Source of the DNA: Caldilineaceae bacterium
GTDB taxonomy: Bacteria > Chloroflexota > Anaerolineae > Caldilineales > Caldilineaceae
Reading direction: 5' to 3'
Length of the DNA stretch: 64,000 nt
Assembly: GCA_026645575.1 (NCBI GenBank)
Contig: JAPKMW010000029.1
Span: 1 to 64,000 of the forward strand
In this document: piece by piece, positions 25,215-32,514 of the stretch
Numbering within the stretch: the stretch's first letter is position 1
How the letters are laid out: the number at the start of each line of letters is the position of its first letter
The notes under the pieces: generated by a model
The model's database searches: none
What the model saw: only the letters and a program-made list of their open reading frames with translations
What the model was told of the DNA's origin: nothing
Made by a program: the position numbers and the translations under genes

Positions 25215-25538
25215 GTCCCGGTGCTTCTTGCCTTCTTCGATCAACATAACCGGGATGCCGTTGCGAATGGGGTATTTATAGCCATTGCGCGGATTGTGGA
25301 GGAATTTCCCTCCCTCGACCAATTCCAGTGGTCCCTTGTCTTCCGGACAGACCAGAATTTTCAGCAATTCCTGGCTGATTTCGCCACCCAACGGCGCCTC
25401 ATCCAGCGACTTGACTGGCTCTTTGGGCAGCACACCGCTGGTCGCACCGCTTTGCCCAGAGGACAATATGCTCTTAAGGGCATAGAGAATCCCACCAATA
25501 ATTGCCACAAAGGCAACAAATTTTAGAAAACCTTTCAT
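25191..25538 (-). CDS. Membrane-anchored Trm112-like protein
   Basis: 115 residues from the ATG at 25538, which has AAGGAGC five bases upstream; an earlier in-frame start adds 28 residues with no ribosome site. Residues 1-22 form a membrane span (FLKFVAFVAIIGGILYALK), and 60-105 match the Trm112/UPF0434 fold (LLKILVCPEDKGPLEL ... YPIRNGIPVMLIEEG). Only one of the usual zinc cysteines is left, so metal binding is doubtful. Bacterial family members are of unsettled function. The tail DSSVAVGQ is encoded by the repeat that overlaps the 3' end. Confidence 0.75.
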   Translation of the reverse strand: MKGFLKFVAFVAIIGGILYALKSILSSGQSGATSGVLPKEPVKSLDEAPLGGEISQELLKILVCPEDKGPLELVEGGKFLHNPRNGYKYPIRNGIPVMLIEEGKKHRDSSVAVGQ

Positions 25539-25662
25539 TGTCAGCTCCTTATTATGCGGATAAACGCCCGCACGTTTTGGTTGCTGTCGGCAACCGAGGT
25601 GCTGGGCGCAAGATCGTTTCATTTATTCTAGCCGATTGGCTAGATAAATTCAAGATGATTAT

Positions 25663-26079
25663 CTACGTTGTCGGCGAAAGTGCAAAAATGCTTGCCATGC
25701 GATTAAGTAACGCTGGTTCAACTTCCAGATAGAGGGGTTGCACCGACTCAGCTAGTGGCGTACCCCATTGAAAAATACTGAGTAACTGTCTTAGGTCAAA
25801 CCCAAAGCACTGTTTCATTACGCCACTTTGTTCCAACAATTGCCGATCAAGCGCTGCCAATCGGCGTTCTTGGGGCGCGCTAAGTTTGTCTGCTTTGAAG
25901 AGAACTCCTAAAAGTTTACGATTGCCCCAGATTTGGATCAGGTTTGCATCATAGTCGCTGCGTTCTTCTGCATCAAGCCTATCCCATTCCGCAGCAGTTT
26001 CCGCCAAATCACTCACAAAAACCTGGTAGCTGAGCAAAAACGTGTCAATTTGACCACCTGTGTACTGTTGCACTTGCAT
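25663..26079 (-). CDS. Unknown protein, second of a two-gene pair
   Basis: 138 residues, mainly helical, rich in Leu, Gln and acidic residues (FVSDLAETAAEWDRLDAEER, LLEQSGVMKQCFGFDLRQLL). No signal peptide or membrane span. It follows the 170-residue gene by nine bases on the same strand and is likely its partner. Not recognised. The pair has a lower GC content than flanking genes by eye, which suggests an accessory origin. Confidence 0.55.
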   Translation of the reverse strand: MQVQQYTGGQIDTFLLSYQVFVSDLAETAAEWDRLDAEERSDYDANLIQIWGNRKLLGVLFKADKLSAPQERRLAALDRQLLEQSGVMKQCFGFDLRQLLSIFQWGTPLAESVQPLYLEVEPALLNRMASIFALSPTT

Positions 26080-26088
26080 GGTGCCCTC

Positions 26089-26601
26089 CTAGCGATGGCG
26101 AGTCAACTGTTCAAAATTTACCGTGAAGATCGTGCTAGGGCCGCTCGCCTGGAATCCAGTTTTGATTGTACCATATTCGGCGCTATAGGTCACAAAGATG
26201 AATTCTTGCGGGTAGCGGACATTTTGTCGCACATAAGAAGGAGCAAGAAACGCAGCAAAATGTTCTCCCTGCCGCCGGTAGGTATAAATCTGGCAGGTCG
26301 GCGCTTGCACAGCCTGGTGCAAATCATCAACATATTGTGCCACCGTTGTTGATACAGGCCATTGTTGTTCAAGATAAATTCGTTTCAGCAGATGAATTTC
26401 CACCGAGGGTAATTGTGGTGTTTTTATGTCAACACCGACAGCAGCTAATTGTTGGTAAAAAGTTTGTTGAACCTTTAACAAGCGAGTGGAAAAAGGCGCT
26501 TGTGCTACATGTGCGACCATTTGCTGTAGCTCATCGTTTGTGGCCAAGCGTCCACTCTGACACAATGTTAGAATCAGTTGTGCAATCGTATCTATTGCCA
26601 T
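26089..26601 (-). CDS. Unknown protein, first of a two-gene pair
   Basis: 170 residues. Helical N-terminal half (TIAQLILTLCQSGRLATNDE, FSTRLLKVQQTFYQQLAAVG) and a beta-rich C-terminal half (QIYTYRRQGEHFAAFLAPSY, EFIFVTYSAEYGTIKTGFQ). It has no known catalytic motif that I can see. Nine bases separate it from the next gene. A toxin-antitoxin or defence pair is possible from layout alone, but there is no direct evidence. Confidence 0.55.
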   Translation of the reverse strand: MAIDTIAQLILTLCQSGRLATNDELQQMVAHVAQAPFSTRLLKVQQTFYQQLAAVGVDIKTPQLPSVEIHLLKRIYLEQQWPVSTTVAQYVDDLHQAVQAPTCQIYTYRRQGEHFAAFLAPSYVRQNVRYPQEFIFVTYSAEYGTIKTGFQASGPSTIFTVNFEQLTRHR

Positions 26602-26656
26602 AAAACGACTGTAGATGCCTTTAGTTTAGGGGCGCTTGAATATGAGATTGCTGTGA

Positions 26657-26938
26657 TTATTGTTTCCCTTGGGCAAGCCGACCGACCGGCTTGACACACG
26701 GGTGTGAAAAGACGGATGCCGTATGCGGTGCGTCCACCAATTCACTGGTCAGATCCTGCCCCGGCCAATGTTGATTTTCGTGCATTCCCCGTCGCCACTT
26801 GGGACAATTGGTCACATCATAGACAATGCCGGCATAGGCGATGTACATGGGATAGCCACGTTCGCCGGTGTAGCGGCGTAGTTGTTGTTCGGTAAAAGTG
26901 CGCTCAGGGATTGGCTGCGCAGATGTGTTACTCTCCAC
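26657..26938 (-). CDS. Cytochrome b5-like heme/steroid-binding protein
   Basis: 93 residues of the small cytochrome-b5-like family: RTFTEQQLRRYTGERGYPMY, IAYAGIVYDVTNCPKWRRGM, HENQHWPGQDLTSELVDAPH. The heme-ligand histidines of classical b5 (HPGG) are not conserved in this prokaryotic branch, where H53-like and H70-like positions may serve. Possible role in heme or lipid-ligand binding. Single gene; the divergent YfhO-like gene starts about 95 bases away. Confidence 0.8.
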   Translation of the reverse strand: MESNTSAQPIPERTFTEQQLRRYTGERGYPMYIAYAGIVYDVTNCPKWRRGMHENQHWPGQDLTSELVDAPHTASVFSHPCVKPVGRLAQGKQ

Positions 26939-26965
26939 AAAATCCTCATCCTACTATTGATAGCT

Positions 26966-26994
26966 TTGCATCACAGTGGTAGCAATTGTATACT
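26966..26994 (+). promoter_or_regulatory. Promoter of YfhO-like gene
   Basis: TTGCAT (26966-26971), 17-base spacer, TATACT (26989-26994). The predicted transcription start near 27001 lies after the in-frame TTG at 26986, which therefore cannot be the start codon, and supports the GTG at 27034 with AAGGA at 27019-27023. Confidence 0.65.
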
Positions 26995-27033
26995 GCTCAG
27001 GTCGTTTCAAGAAACTATAAGGAAGCTATTCTC

Positions 27034-29463
27034 GTGTTTTTCCCATCTACCGCCGTTGGTTGGTTGATCATCGGCCTGATCTGGTTGGCGCTGCTGGCGT
27101 GGCTGTGGCGTCGCGAGCAACGTCAGCTCCCAACCATCCTGGCTGCCGCCGACCTGTTGGCTGGCGGCGTTCTCTGTTTACTGACGGTTGGCTTTTTCTG
27201 GCGCACCCTCAGCGGGGATGTCTATCAACCGGCGGATGGCGGGGATCTGGTCAGCTTTCTCTACCCGACCTATCGCTTTGCCGCCGCCCAGTTGCAACAG
27301 TGGACCTTGCCGCTTTGGAATCCCCACCTCTATGGCGGTGCGCCCTTTATCAGCGACATTCAGGCCGGTTTTCTCTACCCGCCCAACCTGTTGCTCTTTC
27401 TGCTCTGGCCCGATTTTCCCTATCAAGCCATGCAGTGGTTGACCATTGGTCATCTCTACTGGGCTGGTTTGGGTCTCTATGTCTTGCTGCGTATCTGGCC
27501 GTGGCGACCAGGGCAATCACTGTCGCGACCGGCCGCACTCTTTGGCGCACTGGCCTTTCAATTCAGCGACCCCTTGCTGATTCACTTGGGCAATCTCAAC
27601 CTGATCGCCGTCCTCAGTTGGCTCCCCTGGACGCTGGCCGCCTATCATCAGGCATTGACCCAGCAGAGCCGACGTTGGCTGGCCCTGGCTGCACTTCTCT
27701 TTGCCATCTCCACCTACGCTGGTCATGCCCAAAGCACCTTTTACGTGGCGTTGACAATTGCGCTTTATACGATTGGATATTGGGTATTAGATATTCGTGA
27801 TAAAGAATCAGCAGGTAGATCATACCAACACCTATTATCCAATAGCCAATATCCAATCGTATTTTATCTGCTTGCCGCCCTTCTCACCGCCCCCATTTTG
27901 TTGCCCGCCTTAGAACTGACGCGTTTTACGGAACGCAGCAGCTTTACCTATCAAGATACGGTGGCTTTTTCACTGGCGCCGACGCAAGTGATCGGCCTGC
28001 TGACCCCCGGCTTCTTTGGGCGCGGACCGGCGTTGCACTGGAGCTTGTGGTCGCGCGTGGAGACGCCCTATGCCGGGGTGGCGACTTTGCTGCTGGCGTT
28101 GGGCGCGTTTTTTCTGGCGGATCAAACGACACGACGGCGTTTGTTACTCTGGGCCGGGATTGCGCTCTTTGGTTTTGTCACCGCGCTGGGGATTTACGCC
28201 ATTGTCCACGGCTGGCTCACAGCGTTTCTGCCGCTCTTTGGTCAATTTCGGGCGCCGGCGCGGGCCTTGGTCTTGTGGACATTGGGGATTGCGGTCTTGG
28301 GTGCAATAGGCGTCGATCTGGTGGCGGCGACTGTCACCAAACCACTGACTGAGCAAACCGGTTGGCGCACCTGGCAAAGCCTGTTGCAACGGGGGGCGTT
28401 CATCCTTCTGGGCATTGTCCTCCCACTACTCTATGTTGCGTTGCTGCTCACGCAAGAGAATGAAACAGCATTTTTGCGCACTTCCATAGCGGCGTTGGCG
28501 CTGACCTTGGTTGTCCTCTTCTGGTTGGCAACCTGGGCGGTGGTTGCACTGCACTGGCGTGGCTGGTTGGGCGCACAGGGACAAGCCATTGCCCTAATTA
28601 CCCTGCTCTTTTTTGACCTGTCGGCCACCGGCGCCTACACCGACATCAGCAGCAGCGACCCAACGCTCGGTTTCCAGCAGCCTGAGATAGTCAATTTTTT
28701 GCGCAGTGACCCAGACCTGGCCCGCATCGACACGTTGACTGACATCAATGCGCTATGGCAACCGGATGCCGCTGCCCTGCATGGTCTACAAGATGTCGGC
28801 GGCATTGCCAACCCCTTGATGTTGGCGCAATGGCGCACGCTCTGGGCCAGCTTGGGTGGCCGGCAGACGGCGCTTTACGACATGCTCAATGTTGAGTATG
28901 TGATTGTCAAAGATGGCACGCCCCTGCCTGAGGGTAAATTCCAGTTGGCCTTTGATGCACCAGGGCCATTGGCTGTCTACCGCAATGAGACGCCGTTGCC
29001 CCGCGCCTGGTTGGTTCATGAGATCCAGACCGTTGAAAGCACCGCCCAGGCCTACACTGCCCTGCAAGCGCCAACCTTTGATCCGCGGCAACAAGCCATT
29101 CTGGTCGCTGAGCCGGCGCTGCCCACCCTGGCTCCGGCGACGGCGGAAGAACAAGTGCAGATCACCCACTATGGTAGCAATGAGATCACCCTGGCCGTTA
29201 ACAGCAGCGCGCCGGCGTTGTTGGTTCTCAGCGAAATCTGGTATCCCGGTTGGCAGGCAACGGTGAACGGCGTCTCACAACCGCTTTGGCAAGCGAATGG
29301 CGCCTTACGCGCACTCCCGGTTCCTGGTGGGCAAAGCACCGTCTTGCTGAAGTTTGCGCCGTTGAGTTGGCGTTTGGGGCTGGTGGGATTGGGCACCGGC
29401 TGTGTACTTTTATTGCTTGTCAGCCTGGGGTGGCGTTGGCAACGCCGGTCACGGACCGGCTAG
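27034..29463 (+). CDS. YfhO-family membrane protein
   Basis: 809 residues, about a dozen membrane spans followed by a large extracytoplasmic C-terminal domain (residues about 540-780) and a last span. The N-terminal motif WNPHLYGGAPFISDIQAGFLYPPN is typical of YfhO, a GT-C-like family linked to lipid-carrier-dependent glycosylation of wall or lipoteichoic polymers. Start GTG at 27034 fits the promoter. Residues about 246-275 are encoded by an intact inverted repeat of the GGATATTG family inserted in frame between two spans, replacing a loop with IRDKESAGRSYQHLLSNSQ. Confidence 0.85.
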   Translation: MFFPSTAVGWLIIGLIWLALLAWLWRREQRQLPTILAAADLLAGGVLCLLTVGFFWRTLSGDVYQPADGGDLVSFLYPTYRFAAAQLQQWTLPLWNPHLYGGAPFISDIQAGFLYPPNLLLFLLWPDFPYQAMQWLTIGHLYWAGLGLYVLLRIWPWRPGQSLSRPAALFGALAFQFSDPLLIHLGNLNLIAVLSWLPWTLAAYHQALTQQSRRWLALAALLFAISTYAGHAQSTFYVALTIALYTIGYWVLDIRDKESAGRSYQHLLSNSQYPIVFYLLAALLTAPILLPALELTRFTERSSFTYQDTVAFSLAPTQVIGLLTPGFFGRGPALHWSLWSRVETPYAGVATLLLALGAFFLADQTTRRRLLLWAGIALFGFVTALGIYAIVHGWLTAFLPLFGQFRAPARALVLWTLGIAVLGAIGVDLVAATVTKPLTEQTGWRTWQSLLQRGAFILLGIVLPLLYVALLLTQENETAFLRTSIAALALTLVVLFWLATWAVVALHWRGWLGAQGQAIALITLLFFDLSATGAYTDISSSDPTLGFQQPEIVNFLRSDPDLARIDTLTDINALWQPDAAALHGLQDVGGIANPLMLAQWRTLWASLGGRQTALYDMLNVEYVIVKDGTPLPEGKFQLAFDAPGPLAVYRNETPLPRAWLVHEIQTVESTAQAYTALQAPTFDPRQQAILVAEPALPTLAPATAEEQVQITHYGSNEITLAVNSSAPALLVLSEIWYPGWQATVNGVSQPLWQANGALRALPVPGGQSTVLLKFAPLSWRLGLVGLGTGCVLLLLVSLGWRWQRRSRTG
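27770..27859. repeat. Inverted repeat inside YfhO-like coding sequence
   Basis: GATTGGATATTGG (27771-27783) pairs exactly with 27846-27858, and flanking bases extend the match to about 24 with three mismatches. The words are those of the mreB-mreC hairpin at 47505-47567. The frame stays open across it. It is the only one of the long repeats placed deep inside a gene. Confidence 0.75.
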
Positions 29464-29469
29464 GAGCGG
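29444..29469. repeat. 26-base repeat, copy 1
   Basis: Contains a perfect GCCGGTC-ACG-GACCGGC hairpin (29444-29460) followed by TAGGAGCGG. Copy 2 at 31410-31435 differs by one base in the stem. The TAG stop of the YfhO-like gene is inside this copy. A shorter relative (CTAGGAGCGGACGG) lies in the hairpin at 36149-36174. Confidence 0.65.
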
Positions 29470-29492
29470 TTCATGAAGAAAGGAGCCACGCG

Positions 29493-30347
29493 ATGTTCAA
29501 AATCGGCGACTTCTCGCAACTGGGACAGGTGTCGGTGCGCATGTTGCGCCATTATGACAAACTGGGGTTGCTGACCCCCAGCCACACCGATAAGTGGACG
29601 GGCTACCGCTACTACACCATTGACCAATTGTCCCGGCTCAATCGCATTGTCGCGCTCAACGGCCTGGGCTTGACCTTGCACCAGGTGAGTGAGCTGCTGC
29701 AAGACGACAACAGCGTCTCTGTGGATCGCCTACGCGGGATGTTGACCATGCGCAAAGCCCAGATTGCACAAGAACTGGCCGAAAAACAGATGCAACTGGC
29801 CGGCGTTGAAGCGCGCCTGCGTCAAATCGAGCAGGAAGGAGAGCCTTCGCCCTACGAAGTCGTGGTCAAGGCGGTGGCGGCGGTGCCGGTCGCTTCTATA
29901 CGCCAGATTGTCCCCCATGCCAGCCAGATGAACTACTACTGCCGGATCCTCTGCGAACAACTCTATACGCGCTTACACCGCTTGGGTGTTGACCATACCG
30001 GCCAGGAGATCACCGTCTTCCATATGGACGAATTTACCGAGGAGAATTTGGACACCGAAGCGGCGATCACGGTTGATGGGCGCTGGGTGCAACGCCCCCC
30101 GCTTGACGACACCATCCAATTCCGCGAATTGCCGCCCGCCGATCTCGTCGCCGCCGTCATCTATGAAGGCCCCTACGCCGAAATGACCGCCGCCATTCTG
30201 ACCCTCCTCACCTGGGTTGGCGAACATGACCACGCCCCCGCTGGCCCCCTGCGCGAAATCCGCCTCTCCGGCCCCGCCCATGTAAATGGCGTTCTCCAAG
30301 AACCGGCCGTGCTGGAATTGCAGATCCCGATTGTGAAAGTTCGGTAA
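29493..30347 (+). CDS. MerR-family regulator with GyrI-like effector domain
   Basis: 284 residues from the ATG at 29493, which has AAGGAG seven bases upstream; a longer in-frame extension into the YfhO gene was rejected. Residues 1-70 are the MerR winged helix (MFKIGDFSQLGQVSVRMLRH, TGYRYYTIDQLSRLNRI), then a coiled dimerisation helix (LRGMLTMRKAQIAQELAEKQ) and a GyrI/BmrR-type ligand-binding domain from about 125. Such proteins activate efflux or detoxification genes by untwisting a promoter with a long spacer. The promoter at 30490-30520 is a good candidate target. Confidence 0.92.
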   Translation: MFKIGDFSQLGQVSVRMLRHYDKLGLLTPSHTDKWTGYRYYTIDQLSRLNRIVALNGLGLTLHQVSELLQDDNSVSVDRLRGMLTMRKAQIAQELAEKQMQLAGVEARLRQIEQEGEPSPYEVVVKAVAAVPVASIRQIVPHASQMNYYCRILCEQLYTRLHRLGVDHTGQEITVFHMDEFTEENLDTEAAITVDGRWVQRPPLDDTIQFRELPPADLVAAVIYEGPYAEMTAAILTLLTWVGEHDHAPAGPLREIRLSGPAHVNGVLQEPAVLELQIPIVKVR

Positions 30348-30349
30348 AT

Positions 30350-30470
30350 AGGTACACAGGTAGACAGGTAGACAGGTACACAAGTCGATAGACTTAACCT
30401 GTGTACCTATCTACCTGTTTACCTGTGTACCTGTCTACCTGTTTACCTGTCTACCTGTCTACCTGTCTAC
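30350..30470. repeat. Asymmetric octamer array (ACCTGTCT)
   Basis: Left side has four octamers (AGGTACAC, AGGTAGAC twice, AGGTACAC; 30350-30381) and right side nine (ACCTGTGT, ACCTATCT, then ACCTGTTT/GTGT/GTCT variants; 30397-30468). The two sides are reverse-complementary words with unequal copy number, as expected from expansion or contraction of tandem units. It starts three bases after the MerR stop. Confidence 0.85.
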
Positions 30471-30489
30471 TTTTCCCAAAAATTGCCTC

Positions 30490-30520
30490 TTGACTCTGAC
30501 ACTGTGTCAGGCTATAGCAT
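30490..30520 (+). promoter_or_regulatory. MerR-type promoter with spacer dyad
   Basis: TTGACT (30490-30495) is followed by the perfect dyad CTGACAC-T-GTGTCAG (30496-30510). A -10 box can be TATAGC (30513-30518, 17-base spacer) or TAGCAT (30515-30520, 19-base spacer). A dyad between the boxes and a 19-base spacer is the classical layout of MerR-regulated promoters, and a MerR gene is just upstream. Confidence 0.6.
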
Positions 30521-30599
30521 GGTTTTCGGGTTGTGATGACAAAAAACGCATCACAAATACGTAAGCAAAATGCGATAAGCTGCACAAGAGGGAGGCAAT

Positions 30600-31376
30600 A
30601 TGAATCGCACAACCGAATATCGTTTCACGGCTAGCGTGATGATCATTCATGTTCTTGTTTTGTTTGCCGGGTTTAATCTCCTGGCGGTAGTTTTTGAGTT
30701 TCCAGCGGTGTTGCGCCAACCGGCTGATTATCGGCTGGCGCTCTTTATGCAAAACAGCGCCATTGTGATTCCCACCTACTATGTAATGGCACTGACTGGT
30801 TTTACCCAGATCCTCATGGCGGTGATGTTGCGTCAACTGTTGAATGAGCGCGAAAACAGCATCCTGACCCTGGCAACCCTCTTCGGCGTAGTAACGGGTC
30901 TTTTTCAAGTGCTGGGTTTTATCCGCTGGCCGATCCTGATTCCCTATATTGCCGAAGCAATGGAACAAGGCGTTCCGCTCGAAACCATCGCCTTTGTCGA
31001 AGGGGCCTTTAATCACTATCTCGGCATGACTGTGGGCGAGCATCTCGGCTTCCTGGCACAGGCGCTCTGGACAATGTTGCTGGGGGTGACACTCTTTAAC
31101 ACGCACCTCTTCGACCGGCGCCTGGCCTGGCCAACGATCATCCTCGGCATTTTCACCTTGTTGATGGGACTGGAGCCGCTCAGTCCGCAACTGGCGTTCT
31201 TTGGTGAACTGACTGTGCCTGTCCATGCCACCCTCTTTATCATTGAGATCATCATTGCCATCTCCCTCTTGCGAACCGATGCGGCCAAACCCGTTGGTAT
31301 GAAACTGGGCTGGGGGACGCTGTTGGTTTCAGCGCTCTTCTGGGTGTTGATGGTCGGCAGTACCATGCTTGGGTAG
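30600..31376 (+). CDS. DUF4386 membrane protein
   Basis: 258 residues with six to eight predicted membrane spans, matching DUF4386 (NRTTEYRFTASVMIIHVLVL, VLGFIRWPILIPYIAEAM, NHYLGMTVGEHLGFLAQALW). Function unknown. The ATG has GAGGGAGG a few bases upstream. It is the first gene after the MerR-type promoter, with the reductase/epimerase gene next in line, so both may belong to the MerR response. Confidence 0.8.
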   Translation: MNRTTEYRFTASVMIIHVLVLFAGFNLLAVVFEFPAVLRQPADYRLALFMQNSAIVIPTYYVMALTGFTQILMAVMLRQLLNERENSILTLATLFGVVTGLFQVLGFIRWPILIPYIAEAMEQGVPLETIAFVEGAFNHYLGMTVGEHLGFLAQALWTMLLGVTLFNTHLFDRRLAWPTIILGIFTLLMGLEPLSPQLAFFGELTVPVHATLFIIEIIIAISLLRTDAAKPVGMKLGWGTLLVSALFWVLMVGSTMLG

Positions 31377-31409
31377 ATGTAAATGTGAAAAGGCGCTGTT
31401 CGCCCTATT

Positions 31410-31435
31410 GCCGGTCACGGAGCGGCTAGGAGCGG
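31410..31435. repeat. 26-base repeat, copy 2
   Basis: Second copy of the GCCGGTCACGG...TAGGAGCGG sequence, 25 of 26 identical to 29444-29469. The substitution (C to G) breaks one base pair of the short hairpin. It sits between the DUF4386 and epimerase genes, 38 bases before the ATG. Confidence 0.6.
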
Positions 31436-31473
31436 ACGGGTGATAAGATTGAATGGGAAGGAGCAAACAAATC

Positions 31474-32421
31474 ATGACGCAAAAGCGACATGTGATCTTT
31501 GGGGTGGGGCCGCTCGGGTTGGCGGTAATGGATGAACTGGCGGCGCAAGGACAAACAGTAGTTTTGGTCAATCGCAGCGGCAAGGTGAAGGAGATGCTAC
31601 CGGCGGGCGTCACCACGGCGGCGGCGGATCTCAATGACCCGGCCCAGGTGCGCCAGGTTTGCGCTGATGCGCAGGTGGTTTACCTCTGCGCCATGCCCCC
31701 CTACACCGATTGGCCGCGGCTCTTCCCACCGATGATCCAAGGCTTGATCGGCGGGTTGACCGGCAGCAATGCCCGGTTGGTCTACGGTGATAATTTGTAC
31801 ATGTACGGCCCCACCGACGGTAAACCCTTGCGCGAAGATCTGCCCTACGCCGCCACCGGTCACAAAGGGCGCTTGCGGGCGGAAATGGCGCAACAGTTGC
31901 TTGCTGCCCACCAGGCGGGGAAGGTTCAGGTAACGATTGGTCGCGCCGCTGATTTTTATGGGCCACGCGCTTTGAATGCCCACTTAGGCGACCGCTTTTT
32001 CAAGGCGGCGTTTGCCGGGAAACCGGTGGATGTTATTGGCAACCCCGACCAGCCCCACACCTATACCTTTATTCGCGACTATGCCCGTGGCCTTGTTACT
32101 CTGGGTGAACGTGACGAAACCTTGGGACAAGCGTGGCACATCCCCAGCGCTGCGGCCATCACGCCCCGCGCGTTGATCGCCCTGGTGAGTACGGAATTGG
32201 GCCAGCGACTCAAAATTCGCGCCGCTGGTCGTCTGTTGGTCACAGTGCTAGGATTATTTGACCCCATACTGCGTGAACTCAAGGAGACGCTCTACCAGTG
32301 GGAGAAGCCTTATCTTGTCGATCATAGCAAATTTGCCGCTGCCTTTGGGGCCAACCCCACACCCCATCCAGTGGCGGTGCGAGAGACGGTAGCGTGGTTT
32401 CGGCTCAACTTGACAAGATGA
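31474..32421 (+). CDS. NAD-dependent epimerase/dehydratase family protein
   Basis: 315 residues, extended SDR type. Rossmann glycine motif near the start (HVIFGVGPLGLAVMDELA), NAD-ribose region, and a YGPTDG segment; the catalytic YxxxK is not in its standard place, so the enzyme may be an atypical NmrA-like reductase or sensor. The ATG at 31474 has AAGGAG ten bases upstream; an ATG 21 bases earlier overlaps that site. Follows the DUF4386 gene by about 100 bases. The TGA stop is the first three bases of a repeat arm. Confidence 0.82.
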   Translation: MTQKRHVIFGVGPLGLAVMDELAAQGQTVVLVNRSGKVKEMLPAGVTTAAADLNDPAQVRQVCADAQVVYLCAMPPYTDWPRLFPPMIQGLIGGLTGSNARLVYGDNLYMYGPTDGKPLREDLPYAATGHKGRLRAEMAQQLLAAHQAGKVQVTIGRAADFYGPRALNAHLGDRFFKAAFAGKPVDVIGNPDQPHTYTFIRDYARGLVTLGERDETLGQAWHIPSAAAITPRALIALVSTELGQRLKIRAAGRLLVTVLGLFDPILRELKETLYQWEKPYLVDHSKFAAAFGANPTPHPVAVRETVAWFRLNLTR

Positions 32422-32514
32422 CAAGGTGAAGGGGTGACAAGGTGAGGGGATGAAGGAGTAATATTTCGGCAAAGACGTATTACTGAATCACCTTGTCCCC
32501 CCTTCACCTTGTCA
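32419..32514. repeat. 27-bp octamer inverted repeat carrying both convergent stops
   Basis: Arms 32419-32445 and 32488-32514 pair at 26 of 27 positions; an inner stem AGTAATA/TATTACT (32457-32463, 32478-32484) sits between them. The words are TGACAAGG, TGAAGGGG, TGACAAGG. Both convergent genes stop at the TGA that begins each arm, so the repeat supplies both stop codons. Confidence 0.85.

Noticed and set aside
29250..29492. Longer N-terminus of the MerR regulator
   Set aside because: It overlaps the YfhO-like gene and has no ribosome site; the MerR fold starts at 29493.
30397..30468. CRISPR-like array of short repeats
   Set aside because: The units are contiguous 8-mers with no spacers and no cas genes are nearby.
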